Of a DNA stretch of 53,372 bases, positions 26,553 to 36,366 are shown one piece after another. Positions within the stretch are counted from its first letter, which is position 1, and every line of letters starts with the position of its first letter. Origin of the DNA: an uncultured Balneolaceae bacterium (GTDB lineage: Bacteria > Bacteroidota > Rhodothermia > Balneolales > Balneolaceae); the NCBI GenBank assembly GCA_937982515.1, contig CALJMB010000270.1, positions 1 through 53,372 on the forward strand, in the 5' to 3' direction. A program made the position numbers and the translations under genes. The notes below the pieces were generated by a model that saw nothing but the letters and a program-made list of their open reading frames with translations, did no database searches and was not told the DNA's origin.

Positions 26553-29036
26553 CTACTTAAACCGAACTGAAAAAACAGCTTTGTATTCAGGTGTAATCTC
26601 CACGCTGTTCATTTTTAAGTGAGTGCTCTTATTTGAAAAATCGGGGATCATATCTTCATTGAAATCGGGATAAAATGGTGCATTGGGATACAGTGGCCGG
26701 AAGTAGAAATACATTTGCTCCGATTTCAGTTCTTCAATGAAACGCTTCAAGCCTAAAATCCATGGTTTTCCGAGATACAAATCATCGCCAATCATACGTC
26801 CGTCGATGAAAGCCTGAACCATATCTCCTTCATAATCGATAGTGACGAAAATATCATTCAGTGATTCTTCATCAAGAAGATCAAGGTTTTCCTTATCAAG
26901 ATTAAGCACCCAGTGCTGATCGGTTGCCTGCTGAAAGATGACTGGCGGTTCTATTTTTCTGAACCGTATGTTATAAGCTGAAAGTTTAGGGTGAGGGGAT
27001 TCCGTTTCAGATACCTCTGCTCCTTTTAGTTCTATATTTGCTATCTCACCGTAAATATATAAAGGCATTTCTTCGCCATGCTGACTAATCAGCTCGAGCG
27101 AATCGCCTTTTTGCCAGATGGTTGCAGGAGAGAATAGCATCTTTTTCTCACCATTCTTATCAATCAACCATGCATTTAAAGCCTGTTCTTTTGGTATTAT
27201 TAAAAACTCATACTCAGTGCCATTTGCAGAAAAGTTAAAACTGAATATCTCATCATTTCCACCGCGGATTATGGTCATGCCGTTTTCTTCAGAGCTGTTG
27301 CTGTTAGTAAGATTCAGGCTTTCTATTTCTCCAGAGGTAAAAGCAAATTCAGGTTCCAATCCATCAATTGAGTAAAACACATATTGATTTACCTTCTCCT
27401 TCCTCAGGCTGCTTAAAGGCTGTGTTGTGGAATACTTCAACTCAAGGCCGTCAAGGTTCAGATTAAACGGCAGAATAGCCCAGGCTTCTTTCTTTAAAGT
27501 AAATCTGCCCCTGGCAGGAATTTGAACCTCTCCCTTACCGGTTTCAATATTCAGTTGCACATTTTCTATGTCCCGGTTTTCCAGGTGGTCCTGATAATTA
27601 TGCATAAAAACAAAGCCCGCACCATCCCTGGCCCGTACGGCGTATCGTAAAGTTTCCACATCATCAGGCGTTATATTTTCATTGCCTATCGGTAAATATG
27701 TAGTAGTCGGAGCAAGTTCTTCGCCAAAACTTTCCAGGAAAAAATGAATAAGCTTCAGGTCATAATAGGCAAAGAGCATCTCGCCATACTCGCCTACCGG
27801 CGACTGTTGTTCATGAGAAATCCGTGGTTTGTTTTTAGCCACATCACTATAAAACCTGCCATGCATAAATGGTGTGGAACCGCCATGGTATGTGTAGTAT
27901 CCAATACCGTTTGAACCGCTGCCTAACGTTCGGACAACCAGCGGAGCAAGGCTTTCCATTGGTACATGCGGACGGCGGTCATAACCTTCCATTACGGAAG
28001 CTCCGAGTTCTGCGGGAAAAGAAGGGTATTGCTCCGAATCATAACTTACAGGAGCGTAATCCGGCACAGCATGAATATCTTTATACAAATAAAATTCTGA
28101 AGGGCCAGGAGGCGCCCAGGAGGGATATGGGTAAGCAGCGGTTACAGGAATCGTTTCATCCGGAATGATGGCTGCATTGCCCCAGCCTGTAGCGGTATAA
28201 ACAGGAGCTACCATACCAGCTTCAATAGCCAGCCTTTTGAGGGTTCGCATATGATCTTTGCCATATTCAGCAAATTTGTTTTTCGCCTTGTTGATGCCCA
28301 TACCTTCCCGTGTATAGTCGCGATCGTGCCTGGCAACGGTAGCATCCCTTGGGCTGCCCGGGTATTTATAAGCCCATTGGGCAGATGAATGCTGATATTC
28401 ATTTTCCAGCTGAACGCCTATAATTGGTCCGCCATCTTTATAAAATAATCCATCAACCTGCTTCCCAATTTCCCTATACAGCCTTTCTACATATTCCAGG
28501 TATTCAGGGTCATTTGAACGCACATTAAATGGCCGGCCATACAGCCAATCCGGCAGCCCCCCGTTTCTTAATGCGGCATGAGCAAACGGGCCTATTCTCA
28601 GGATAACTTCCACATCATGTTTTTTGCATAGCTCAATGAATTTCCGCAAGTCTAAATCGCCATCCCAGTGAAACTCACCAGCATAGGGTTCATGCATGTT
28701 CCAGAACACATAGGTGGCAATCATATTTATGCCACCTGCTTTCAGCTTATAAATAGCCTCATCCCAATACTCGTGCGGATACCGGGAATAATGAAATTCA
28801 CCGTTTATAGGAAAATAGGGTTTCCCGTTTATTTCAAAGTAATAGGAATTTACAGATAAGATATCTCCATCAGGATTAACTCCGCCTAGGTCCAGATGAC
28901 CTCTCAAGATTTCTTTTCCTGGTTTATCAATATTAATTCGATACACATTTTGTGCATAAATTTCTTTCGGCAAACCAAGAAAAAGAACGGTAAATAAGAT
29001 GATTGGCAAACTCGAAATAGATGTATCATTGTACAT
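26553..29036 (-). CDS. GH35 beta-galactosidase, exported
   Basis: An 827-residue family-35 glycoside hydrolase. After a signal peptide ending in IYAQ (residue 29), the barrel starts with YYFEINGKPYFPINGEFHYSRYP, continues through YVFWNMHEP and reaches GPIIGVQLENEY with acid/base Glu213; the nucleophile is Glu343 in PAELGASVMEGYDRRP. Beta-rich accessory domains occupy about residues 480-827. GH35 enzymes release terminal beta-galactose (some act on beta-glucosamine or arabinose), working with retention. It is the last gene of the susC2-susD2-DUF1735 group, 147 bp downstream of the DUF1735 gene with a hairpin between. The protein is longer than simple bacterial GH35s but similar to those in Bacteroidota loci. 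Confidence 0.9.
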   Translation of the reverse strand: MYNDTSISSLPIILFTVLFLGLPKEIYAQNVYRINIDKPGKEILRGHLDLGGVNPDGDILSVNSYYFEINGKPYFPINGEFHYSRYPHEYWDEAIYKLKAGGINMIATYVFWNMHEPYAGEFHWDGDLDLRKFIELCKKHDVEVILRIGPFAHAALRNGGLPDWLYGRPFNVRSNDPEYLEYVERLYREIGKQVDGLFYKDGGPIIGVQLENEYQHSSAQWAYKYPGSPRDATVARHDRDYTREGMGINKAKNKFAEYGKDHMRTLKRLAIEAGMVAPVYTATGWGNAAIIPDETIPVTAAYPYPSWAPPGPSEFYLYKDIHAVPDYAPVSYDSEQYPSFPAELGASVMEGYDRRPHVPMESLAPLVVRTLGSGSNGIGYYTYHGGSTPFMHGRFYSDVAKNKPRISHEQQSPVGEYGEMLFAYYDLKLIHFFLESFGEELAPTTTYLPIGNENITPDDVETLRYAVRARDGAGFVFMHNYQDHLENRDIENVQLNIETGKGEVQIPARGRFTLKKEAWAILPFNLNLDGLELKYSTTQPLSSLRKEKVNQYVFYSIDGLEPEFAFTSGEIESLNLTNSNSSEENGMTIIRGGNDEIFSFNFSANGTEYEFLIIPKEQALNAWLIDKNGEKKMLFSPATIWQKGDSLELISQHGEEMPLYIYGEIANIELKGAEVSETESPHPKLSAYNIRFRKIEPPVIFQQATDQHWVLNLDKENLDLLDEESLNDIFVTIDYEGDMVQAFIDGRMIGDDLYLGKPWILGLKRFIEELKSEQMYFYFRPLYPNAPFYPDFNEDMIPDFSNKSTHLKMNSVEITPEYKAVFSVRFK

Positions 29037-29124
29037 ATATCGGATCTGTTATTTTGGCTATTAACAATAGATGAATACAGCCCGTAAATCAGGAGGGGCT
29101 CTTTTTGTTTAAAGAAACTAACAG

Positions 29125-29149
29125 CCCTGCCCTCTTAAAGAGGGCAGGG
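29125..29149 (-). terminator. GC-rich hairpin between the DUF1735 and GH35 genes
   Basis: A 12-bp inverted repeat (29125-29136 with 29138-29149), flanked by a second imperfect pair (AGGAGGGGCT with AGCCCTCCT), lies 35 bp after the DUF1735 stop. No T-run follows directly on the minus strand, so partial termination or mRNA processing to set GH35 dosage is more likely than a full stop. Confidence 0.5.
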
Positions 29150-29183
29150 TCGTAGCCCTCCTGCCGGATGTGGCGTGCCCGAT

Positions 29184-30134
29184 TCAGAAAGCATATACTT
29201 CGGCCATATGAACGATAGGGAGATCGGTTTCCCCGGGATTCATAAAGCTGCTTTTGGTTGTGATTCTAACATACCGGCCGTTGACCGCCTTAGATAAGTA
29301 GAACGTATTTTCATTTACTACATCAAACGTTGTAGAAAACGTCTCTTCATACTCCCAGTTTTGCCCGTCGCTGCTAACGGCAATCATTATTTCACTTGGA
29401 TCTCCGCGGGTAAATCCCTCCCGCCCTATAATTCTCAAGCCGTTAATTTTTTGCGTTTCACCTAAATCAATACTCACATGGTGTGGATGAGGCGGCCGTG
29501 CAGGCGAATATTGAGTATGCCAGAACGTGGCCGGATTACCATCCAAAATATTTGTAGCCGGAAAAGCATCTGCCTGTTCAGAATCCACATCATAAATGGT
29601 CCAGCCCTGCCGGTCGAACTCAATAAATTTACCTTCAATTAAAAAATAGGTGGTCTGTAAATCGGTATTTACCTCCGCATCACCATTTACCTCAATGCTT
29701 ATAGGAAGCAGATACTGAACCACAGGCTGGATACCTCCTATTGTTGTTACACTCAGCTTTAAAGGCTCTGTGCTTGTTTTCCCCGCAGGAATTACAGCCG
29801 ATGCCTGACTCAGTTCATAACCCGATTCGGGCATAAGCAGATAAGACGTGCCCATAGCCGTATTAAAACTATCTACTAATGAAGAATCTACCTTAAAAAG
29901 AACCTCGATATCACTTTGAGGATCGCCTGGTCCTCCGTAAGCGGCTCCATATATAATAGTCTGTACGGTATCAACCATTACCAGTGAATACTCGGCAGGT
30001 TGTTCCAGGGCCTGAGGCATATAAACTTTCGCATATTGACCTGCATCAGCAAATCCCGTATTACTCTCACAGCTGTTAAATACTACAACAGCCACAATCA
30101 ATATCCCTTTTGTTAAAATGGTTTTTATGTTCAT
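29184..30134 (-). CDS. DUF1735 + F5/8 type C surface glycan-binding lipoprotein
   Basis: A 316-residue lipoprotein (lipobox FNSC, Cys22). Residues 35-160 match the DUF1735/BT_3987-like N-terminal domain (YAKVYMPQALEQPAEYSLVM and LSQASAVIPAGKTSTEPLKL), often paired with a C-terminal binding or catalytic module. Here residues 175-316 form an F5/8 type C (discoidin) domain with NILDGNPATFWHTQYSPARP and VSIDLGETQKINGLRI. It follows susD2 by 75 bp. Such proteins serve as extra surface glycan-binding proteins in SusCD systems. The presence of F5/8 C domains here and on all three GH59s hints at a common galactose-type ligand. Confidence 0.88.
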   Translation of the reverse strand: MNIKTILTKGILIVAVVVFNSCESNTGFADAGQYAKVYMPQALEQPAEYSLVMVDTVQTIIYGAAYGGPGDPQSDIEVLFKVDSSLVDSFNTAMGTSYLLMPESGYELSQASAVIPAGKTSTEPLKLSVTTIGGIQPVVQYLLPISIEVNGDAEVNTDLQTTYFLIEGKFIEFDRQGWTIYDVDSEQADAFPATNILDGNPATFWHTQYSPARPPHPHHVSIDLGETQKINGLRIIGREGFTRGDPSEIMIAVSSDGQNWEYEETFSTTFDVVNENTFYLSKAVNGRYVRITTKSSFMNPGETDLPIVHMAEVYAF

Positions 30135-30165
30135 GACATCAAGTTTTATAAAGTCTTAAAGGTTT

Positions 30166-30195
30166 ACCTCCAAGGGCTTATCTCCCCTGGAGGGT
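30166..30195 (-). terminator. Hairpin between susD2 and the DUF1735 gene
   Basis: CCTCCA/TGGAGG arms extended by GGG/CCC with one bulged base, just 15 bp after the susD2 stop. No following T-run. Probably an mRNA-stability or partial-termination element. Confidence 0.35.
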
Positions 30196-30209
30196 CTTCC
30201 GGTAAGGTG

Positions 30210-32042
30210 CTACCAGCCCGGGTTTTGCACTAAGTTTTTGTTACGGTCTAATTCATGCTGCCCTATGGGGAAAAGATAGAACTGTTGCTTAAATACCCTT
30301 GTTTCAAAAACCGTTCTTTGATAAAACTGCGGAGGATCTGCATCGACATTCATTCCGTAAAAAGGTCCCCCGTCTGTTTCCGCAGCAATCTTCCATCGTC
30401 GGGTATCGAAGTAGCGAAGTTGCTCACCAAGCAATTCCACTCTGCGTTCATGTCGAATCCGCTCCCGCATTTCATCCTGGCTTAAGCCCGCGGGAACGCC
30501 CGGTAACCCTGCTCTTTCTCTTATTTCGTTCAAATACTTTCTTATATCTGCATGGCCCGGGTCATATTCATTCAGAGCTTCGATATAGTTTAATAATACT
30601 TCCGCATATCGATACAGTACATAGGGCCGCGGCGTAAACTCTCCCGTTCTTGGATTGGTGTCCGGACTGACATTTTTTTTGTACACATAGCCGCTTCTTG
30701 AATAGTTGAAAGATCCGTTTTTCCCTGACTCTCCATTATAGTGAGTTTCAAATACAACCGGCCCTTCGCTCTCATTAATCCACAGGCTTCCATTATAGTA
30801 AACACTGGCATAAAAGCGAGGCTCCCTGCCGACATACATATTGTAGGTTCCTGCCAGGGTATACGCTCCATCGCTGGTGGAAAAGCCTGTTTCCTGGTAT
30901 CCCGATCCAGAGTTAATGATCGGAGAGCCATCCGGGTTATACCCTATAATAGGGCGTTCACCGTTACTCATCTCAAATGCATCGACCAGTGACTGGGTTA
31001 TTCCTACTGCAGAGTATCCCCCCCCTGATCTGGGCGTTTGTGTTCTTTCTGCATCAAATAAGTGATTGCCAGGCCGGGCAAATATGACTTCCGAATTCCA
31101 GGGTTTCAGCAAAACATTCCGATATGACAAGAGAGGATCAAGGTCTCCGGAAGAGTCGTATTCTTTGTAGAGTGAGAACTCCCCACTATCGATAATGTGT
31201 TTAGCGGCATCAGCTGCCCGCTTCCACTTTTCAGGATCATCCTGCTGATTGATCAGCGGAGTACCGTCCGGGTTTCTGAAGCTCGCATAATCTGTATTAC
31301 CGTTAAATAACGGACTAGCTGCATATAGAAACATGCGGCTTTTAACCGCCCAGCACATAGCTTTGGTAGCCCGCCCATAATCCTGGGTAGCCTGATGCGT
31401 AAAATGTAATGGCAGGTTTTGGGCAGCCGAATCGAGCTCGGCAGCGATATAGTTGACACTCTCGTCGTAGGTACTCCGCGGAAGCTGCAACTCATCATAT
31501 GGGGTATCCGGAGAGACAATATCATCGCCCATAATGATAACCGGTCCATATTGCCTAAGGATGTTGAAATAAAAGAAGGCTCTGAGAAACCGGGCTTCTG
31601 CTTTATATCTGGCAATCAGTTCCTTTCCGTTCGGATCCTCCAGCAACTGCGTATTCTCTTCTATGTGATTCATAAAATACGTAGCTTTTCGGATTCCGTC
31701 ATAATAGTGGGGCCAGTAGTCGTAGTAATAGTCGGAAGGAGTCCAGTTCCCCAGGTTCATCTGAAAACCGGGATTCTGAACCCGGTTGTAGGTGATATCC
31801 ATATCGTCTGATAATCCATCCCATGGCGTAGCAGGATTACCCGGATTGTTGTTTGTCTTAAAAGCTTCGTCTCGTATATAGCTATAGATATTAGCCAAAT
31901 ACTCCCTGGAGAGATCCCGCCGCTGGAAAACCTGATCCATTGTTAAACGATCATCCGGCACCTGGCTCAAAAAACCTTCATCACATCCGCCTGTGATTAC
32001 TAAAACTGCGAACAACAGTATGTAATATTTTGATCTATTCAT
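30210..32042 (-). CDS. SusD/RagB-family outer-membrane glycan-binding lipoprotein 2
   Basis: A 610-residue SusD homologue with lipobox ITGGC (Cys20) and the standard DEGFLSQVPDDRLT start. TPR-like helices (KAEARFLRAFFYFNILRQYGPVI) and the C-terminal signature (RIRHERRVELLGEQLRYFDTRRWKI, then FYLFPIGQHELDRNKNLVQNPGW) are complete. It is about 70 residues longer than SusD1 and diverged from it, so the two pairs probably bind different ligands or chain lengths. It begins 19 bp after susC2 and shares its transcript. Confidence 0.95.
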   Translation of the reverse strand: MNRSKYYILLFAVLVITGGCDEGFLSQVPDDRLTMDQVFQRRDLSREYLANIYSYIRDEAFKTNNNPGNPATPWDGLSDDMDITYNRVQNPGFQMNLGNWTPSDYYYDYWPHYYDGIRKATYFMNHIEENTQLLEDPNGKELIARYKAEARFLRAFFYFNILRQYGPVIIMGDDIVSPDTPYDELQLPRSTYDESVNYIAAELDSAAQNLPLHFTHQATQDYGRATKAMCWAVKSRMFLYAASPLFNGNTDYASFRNPDGTPLINQQDDPEKWKRAADAAKHIIDSGEFSLYKEYDSSGDLDPLLSYRNVLLKPWNSEVIFARPGNHLFDAERTQTPRSGGGYSAVGITQSLVDAFEMSNGERPIIGYNPDGSPIINSGSGYQETGFSTSDGAYTLAGTYNMYVGREPRFYASVYYNGSLWINESEGPVVFETHYNGESGKNGSFNYSRSGYVYKKNVSPDTNPRTGEFTPRPYVLYRYAEVLLNYIEALNEYDPGHADIRKYLNEIRERAGLPGVPAGLSQDEMRERIRHERRVELLGEQLRYFDTRRWKIAAETDGGPFYGMNVDADPPQFYQRTVFETRVFKQQFYLFPIGQHELDRNKNLVQNPGW

Positions 32043-32061
32043 CTTTTTGCCCTTTTATGAA

Positions 32062-35000
32062 TTAAAATTCTATTTCAATGCCGGCACTGTATCTGGCAAC
32101 ATGTGGATAATTAGCGCCTTTCCCGTTACCCAGCTCTACATCCCACAAGTCAAACGGGCTGAATGTCAGTAGATTTACCCCGGCAACAAATAATCTGGCT
32201 CCCCGCACATAGAGTTTCTCTGCAAAATTCGGGGGGATTCTGTAGGAGAGCTGCGCGTTTTTCAGGCGCAGATACCGCCCGTTCTTTAACCACCATGTAC
32301 TTGCCTCATAGTTGTCATTTACGTTACCTACAGCCAGTCTTGGATAGAAGGCGGCTGGATCGGGGTTCTCAGTTGTCCACCGGTCATTAATATTGCTAAA
32401 CAAATTTCCTCTATTTATCCCAACCTGGAAGGGCTGAAACCCTTCTCCGCTCAAATAAATATCTACATTCCCCACGCCCTGGAAAAAGGTGGAAAGTGAA
32501 AATCCTTTATAATTCATCGTCACTCCGAACCCATAGGTCCACTCAGGAATGCTTCCGAATCCGATCGGATATCGATCATCGGGACCTATCTTGCCATCAC
32601 CATTAATATCTTTAAACCTGATGTCTCCGGGCCGCACATCACCTGTTTGCTCAGGACTATTGGCTATCTCTTCTTCACTTTCAAACAATCCGAGGGCAAT
32701 GTAACCAAACCGCTGACCTACTTTACGGCCTTCGCGCTCCAGCCACGGATATTTCCACTGAGGCAAATTGTCTTCAATAATCTCGTTTCGGTTAAAGTTA
32801 ACATTTCCCAGTATTTGCAGATTGAAGTCCCCAAAATTTCCTGAATACTTCAAAGAGGCGTCAAACCCTTTGTTGTCTACAATACCTATATTGCCAAATG
32901 GATTACTTATGATTCCTGCAAAGTGTGGAAAGTCTTGCCTGCGAAGGAAAATATCTGTTCTATGCTCTTTAAATACATCCGCCTGCAGGTTTAGTGTATT
33001 ATTCAGGGTCCATAAATCTATACCTAGGTTTGTTTTCTCGGAAGTCTCCCACGATACATCCGAGGCATACTCTCCTACAGCTGTACCTTGGATATAACTG
33101 TTGAGATTTTGTCCATATGTGTATCCCCCGACTCCACGATTAACTGTCGCCAGGTAAGCAAATCGCCTGCCTGGAATATTACTATTCCCTACAAGCCCGT
33201 GAGAAAAACGAAACTTCAGGAACTGGAACACCCCCTTCAACGGCTCAAAAAATCGCTCATTGGAGATGGCCCATCCCCCCGCAACAGAAGGGAAAAAACC
33301 GTATCTGTTCTCCGGCACAAAGTTTTCCGATCCGTTGTACCCAAAATTTGCCTCAAGAAAATATCTCTCGTCAAAGTCATAAGTAACTCTTCCCGATACT
33401 CCTCTGTAGCGATGAGGCAGTGAAGAAACAAAATCATTGGTATGAGTGTTTGACCGGTCGCTTTGGTTGTACAGAAGAAGTCCCCCAAAGCTATGACGGC
33501 CAAAACTGTTGTTATAGGTCAATGAAGATTGGGTATAAACAGACCGGTTACCATTGTTAAGGCGGTTGTAGCCGAGGAACTCCTGTCCTTCTACAGGAGG
33601 CTCATAAATTAACGCGCCTGTTGAATCTCTTCCTGTGGCAAAGTAGGTATCCGGCCGTTTTTCCCTTCGTTCACTCACAAAGTTATAGGCATCAAAAGCG
33701 AACAAGCTTCTGAATGATAAACCTTCAATCAGGAAGTCAAGCTCCTGAACTACCTCGATATTAGAGTTTATCTGATTTGCAGCGTTGGTTCTGTACCCGG
33801 TCTGTGTTAGTTCCACATAAGGATTATATAGTATAGTTCCGGGTGTTACGTTAGAAAACTTACCGTCAGAATATACAGGAGGATAGCTCACGGGTGTAGA
33901 GAAATATGCATCGTTATAAATTACATTTCCGTCCGTCCCGGGAAAATTACCCTGACTTAAAAAACCCTTGACACCAAGTTTTAGAGTGGTAGTCTTTGTA
34001 GCATTCAGAGTAAGGTTAGAAGTTAAGTTGTATCGCTTATCACTAATTTGAGAGTTATATTGTGTAAGCTCATCCGTCTTGAATAACCCTATATCCTCAA
34101 AATAACTTGCAGATACATAATATACAGCGTCCTGCCCTCCGCCGCTTACATGTAAGTTAGCTTCGCGGGTGTATCCCCTGTCATTAAATATAGTATCAAA
34201 CCAGTCAACATCAGGGTACAAGTCAGGGTCTGTTTGATTACGGGTGGCTTCTATAGCCTCCTCACTAAAATGAGGCAACTGCCCCCGTGTTGCTAAAGCT
34301 TCATTTGCTGCCAGCATAAAATCTACCCCTCTGGCAAATTCGGGCAGCTTGGTTAAGGTGGTAACTCCTTCGTTATATCTGAATTTAAATTTAGGTTTGC
34401 CCGCCTGTCCCTTTTTGGTATTGATCAAAATAACGCCGTTTGCTCCTCTGACTCCATACACGGCTGTGGCAGCCGCATCTTTCAGGATAGAAAAACTCGC
34501 GATATCTTCAGGATTTATTTCATCATAACTGCGGGGCACACCGTCTACAAGTACTAATGGATGACTCAGATTCTGATCAAATGTAGAAATCCCACGTATC
34601 CATATCTCTGCATTATCCATTCCCGGCGCGCCACTTCTTTGCACGGATACAATTCCTGCTAATTTACCTGCTAACGTAGTACTCAAATTTCCGACCGGAG
34701 CGCTCTGCAACTCCGTTGGTTGTATGGTAGCTTGTGAGCCTACTACACTTATTTTCTTCTGTTCTCCATAGGCAACTACTACCACCTCATCTAGTTCCGA
34801 CGCTTCACTCTGAAGCTCTACATCTACCACTTCTCTTCCGTTAACAGGCACTTCCTGTGTCTGGAAACCGATAAAAGAAACTATCAACGTGTCATTCGGC
34901 GAAAAAACCCTCAGGCTGTACTCTCCATTTATATCCGCGGCCGTACCCTGAGCCGTTCCTTTTATTATAATGTTGACCCCCGGCAACGGCTCGGAGGTTT

Positions 35001-35112
35001 CTGCATCCCTTACCTGCCCCGTTACTGTGTGTTGCGCGAATGCACTGGCTTGCCATAACAACAGCAGTGGCAAGATCAGAGCAACTCTGTAACTGTATAC
35101 CTTTCCTTTCAT
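32062..35112 (-). CDS. SusC/RagA-family TonB-dependent outer-membrane transporter 2
   Basis: A 1016-residue transporter with signal peptide, carboxypeptidase-regulatory-like domain (TVTGQVRDAETSEPLPGVNI), TonB-box region (DEVVVVAYGEQKKISVVGSQ), plug with LKDAAATAVYGVRGANGVILI and barrel ending in ARYSAGIEIEF. The N-terminal 100 residues are very like SusC1, but the barrel is diverged. It is preceded by the same candidate operator and the same GCTAATCTAA leader element as susC1, at almost the same distances, so the two loci should respond to one signal. Confidence 0.95.
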   Translation of the reverse strand: MKGKVYSYRVALILPLLLLWQASAFAQHTVTGQVRDAETSEPLPGVNIIIKGTAQGTAADINGEYSLRVFSPNDTLIVSFIGFQTQEVPVNGREVVDVELQSEASELDEVVVVAYGEQKKISVVGSQATIQPTELQSAPVGNLSTTLAGKLAGIVSVQRSGAPGMDNAEIWIRGISTFDQNLSHPLVLVDGVPRSYDEINPEDIASFSILKDAAATAVYGVRGANGVILINTKKGQAGKPKFKFRYNEGVTTLTKLPEFARGVDFMLAANEALATRGQLPHFSEEAIEATRNQTDPDLYPDVDWFDTIFNDRGYTREANLHVSGGGQDAVYYVSASYFEDIGLFKTDELTQYNSQISDKRYNLTSNLTLNATKTTTLKLGVKGFLSQGNFPGTDGNVIYNDAYFSTPVSYPPVYSDGKFSNVTPGTILYNPYVELTQTGYRTNAANQINSNIEVVQELDFLIEGLSFRSLFAFDAYNFVSERREKRPDTYFATGRDSTGALIYEPPVEGQEFLGYNRLNNGNRSVYTQSSLTYNNSFGRHSFGGLLLYNQSDRSNTHTNDFVSSLPHRYRGVSGRVTYDFDERYFLEANFGYNGSENFVPENRYGFFPSVAGGWAISNERFFEPLKGVFQFLKFRFSHGLVGNSNIPGRRFAYLATVNRGVGGYTYGQNLNSYIQGTAVGEYASDVSWETSEKTNLGIDLWTLNNTLNLQADVFKEHRTDIFLRRQDFPHFAGIISNPFGNIGIVDNKGFDASLKYSGNFGDFNLQILGNVNFNRNEIIEDNLPQWKYPWLEREGRKVGQRFGYIALGLFESEEEIANSPEQTGDVRPGDIRFKDINGDGKIGPDDRYPIGFGSIPEWTYGFGVTMNYKGFSLSTFFQGVGNVDIYLSGEGFQPFQVGINRGNLFSNINDRWTTENPDPAAFYPRLAVGNVNDNYEASTWWLKNGRYLRLKNAQLSYRIPPNFAEKLYVRGARLFVAGVNLLTFSPFDLWDVELGNGKGANYPHVARYSAGIEIEF

Positions 35113-35427
35113 AATATATCCCTATTAGATTAGCTGATAATTTGTATTGCCCTTCATTGTTTGCTTGGAAACGGCATTCCAACAAGTCACAAAAGTCCTT
35201 GGCGGGTTCCTGAAGGAAACCCACAATAAACCGCCAACTAGCAACTCTCAGCCATTCCTTTCTACAAACTACTTGTGCACCTTAGTTAATCCCTTCATAC
35301 ACAAGACTCCGATCGTACTATGTACCTCCGTATTGTAAACCTTACCCACAGGCATGTAAATGGACAATATTGGGGAAACGATGGACTATCCTATTCCCGA
35401 AAAAGATGAGAACAATGTAATAGCCAT
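35113..35427. other. 315-bp intergenic region upstream of susC2
   Basis: Holds the susC2 leader, including GCTAATCTAA (minus sense, 35125-35134), an imperfect hairpin around GGGTTCCTGAAGGAAACCC (35204-35222) and the operator. No gene is visible. The downstream end of the exporter gene abuts it. Confidence 0.5.
35357..35386 (-). promoter_or_regulatory. Candidate AraC operator upstream of susC2
   Basis: On the minus strand: GTCCAT, 15 bp, GTCCATTTA, the best copy of the direct repeat. It is preceded by TAGGATA and followed by CTGTGGGTAA and TACAATAC, all shared with the susC1 copy. The distance to the susC2 ATG is about 245 bp, within 5 bp of the susC1 spacing. Confidence 0.75.
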
Positions 35428-36366
35428 TCATGTAGACACATACATAATCATCCACAAAGAACCGGCGCTTATGGCCATCCACAGGATGACAGCTTTAGCC
35501 ATAGGCCGGAACCCCACTGCTTTTAGTACACGTGTTGATAATCCGGTTCCTATTAAGAAAAGAGTTAACGTAAGGCCTTTCTTTGCTGCTGTAACGACCC
35601 ATTCTGAATGAATTGAAATTGCAGGACTAAAGGTATTTAGCAACATAGCTCCTACAAAGAAAAAAATAAAATAGGGGACTCTTACTTGCTGGTTCCCTGA
35701 TTTGAACAAAAAAGAAGCACAAAAGGTAAGGGGTATAATCCACAATGCACGCCCCAATTTAACGGTTGTGGCAACCGATAGAGCTGTAGCGCCATAACTG
35801 GCAGCCGCACCTACAACAGAACTGGTATCATGGATCGCGATGGCTGCCCAATAACCGAACTCAGTTTGAGACAAGTGGAGCAGATGCCCTGCGAATGGAA
35901 AGAGAAACAGGGCAACGGAGTTAAGTATGAATACCGCTCCCAATGCAACAGATATCTGGTTGTCGTCAGCATCTATAACAGGCGACATGGCAGCAATAGC
36001 ACTTCCACCGCAAATCGCTGTTCCGGATGAGATCAGAATGGAGGTTTTAATATCAACCGAAAGCCTTTTTGCCAGGTAGGCTCCTAAACTAAGGGTGGCA
36101 ATAATGGAGACAATTGTAAATATCAATCCTTCTTTTCCTGCTTCCACAGATGCATGAAAATTCATACCGAAACCCAATCCTACTACCGATGCTTTCAGAA
36201 GCCAATTGGCCATCTTCTGTACCAGTGCCTTTTTAAAAACCGGCCCTATCGAACATGCCAATACTATTCCTAATAATAACGCCAGAGGAGGCCCCACCCA
36301 AGATGTAAAACAGAGGAGACCTGATAAAATTACTATGCCCTTTTTGACAGGTGGAGAGATTAACAT
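35428..36366 (-). CDS. suyZ: YeiH/PSE-family sulfate (sulfite) exporter, SuyZ candidate
   Basis: A 312-residue polytopic membrane protein with 9-10 hydrophobic segments and the conserved motifs of the YeiH/putative sulfate exporter family: ALLLGIVLACSIGP, LLKASVVGLGFGMNF, ILISSGTAICGGSAIAAMSPVI, the central GYWAAIAIHDTSSVVGAAASYG and C-terminal GLTLTLFLIGTGLS. In Paracoccus a member of this family (SuyZ) is encoded beside the sulfolactate sulfo-lyase genes and exports the resulting oxyanion. Here it is divergent from the AraC gene and 2.4 kb from suyAB, next to a candidate operator. Export of sulfite or sulfate made by SuyAB is therefore the favoured role. The fold assignment is firm; the anion is inferred. 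Confidence 0.8.
   Translation of the reverse strand: MLISPPVKKGIVILSGLLCFTSWVGPPLALLLGIVLACSIGPVFKKALVQKMANWLLKASVVGLGFGMNFHASVEAGKEGLIFTIVSIIATLSLGAYLAKRLSVDIKTSILISSGTAICGGSAIAAMSPVIDADDNQISVALGAVFILNSVALFLFPFAGHLLHLSQTEFGYWAAIAIHDTSSVVGAAASYGATALSVATTVKLGRALWIIPLTFCASFLFKSGNQQVRVPYFIFFFVGAMLLNTFSPAISIHSEWVVTAAKKGLTLTLFLIGTGLSTRVLKAVGFRPMAKAVILWMAISAGSLWMIMYVST

Noticed and set aside
35360..35611. Plus-strand 83-codon frame starting at ATGGAC
   Set aside because: Its start is the operator and its body is antisense to the end of the exporter gene.
8626..36366. A GH31 or GH188 sulfoquinovosidase
   Set aside because: None of the hydrolases in the window belongs to these families; release of sulfoquinovose would need an enzyme elsewhere or an unexpected activity of GH59, GH2 or GH35.
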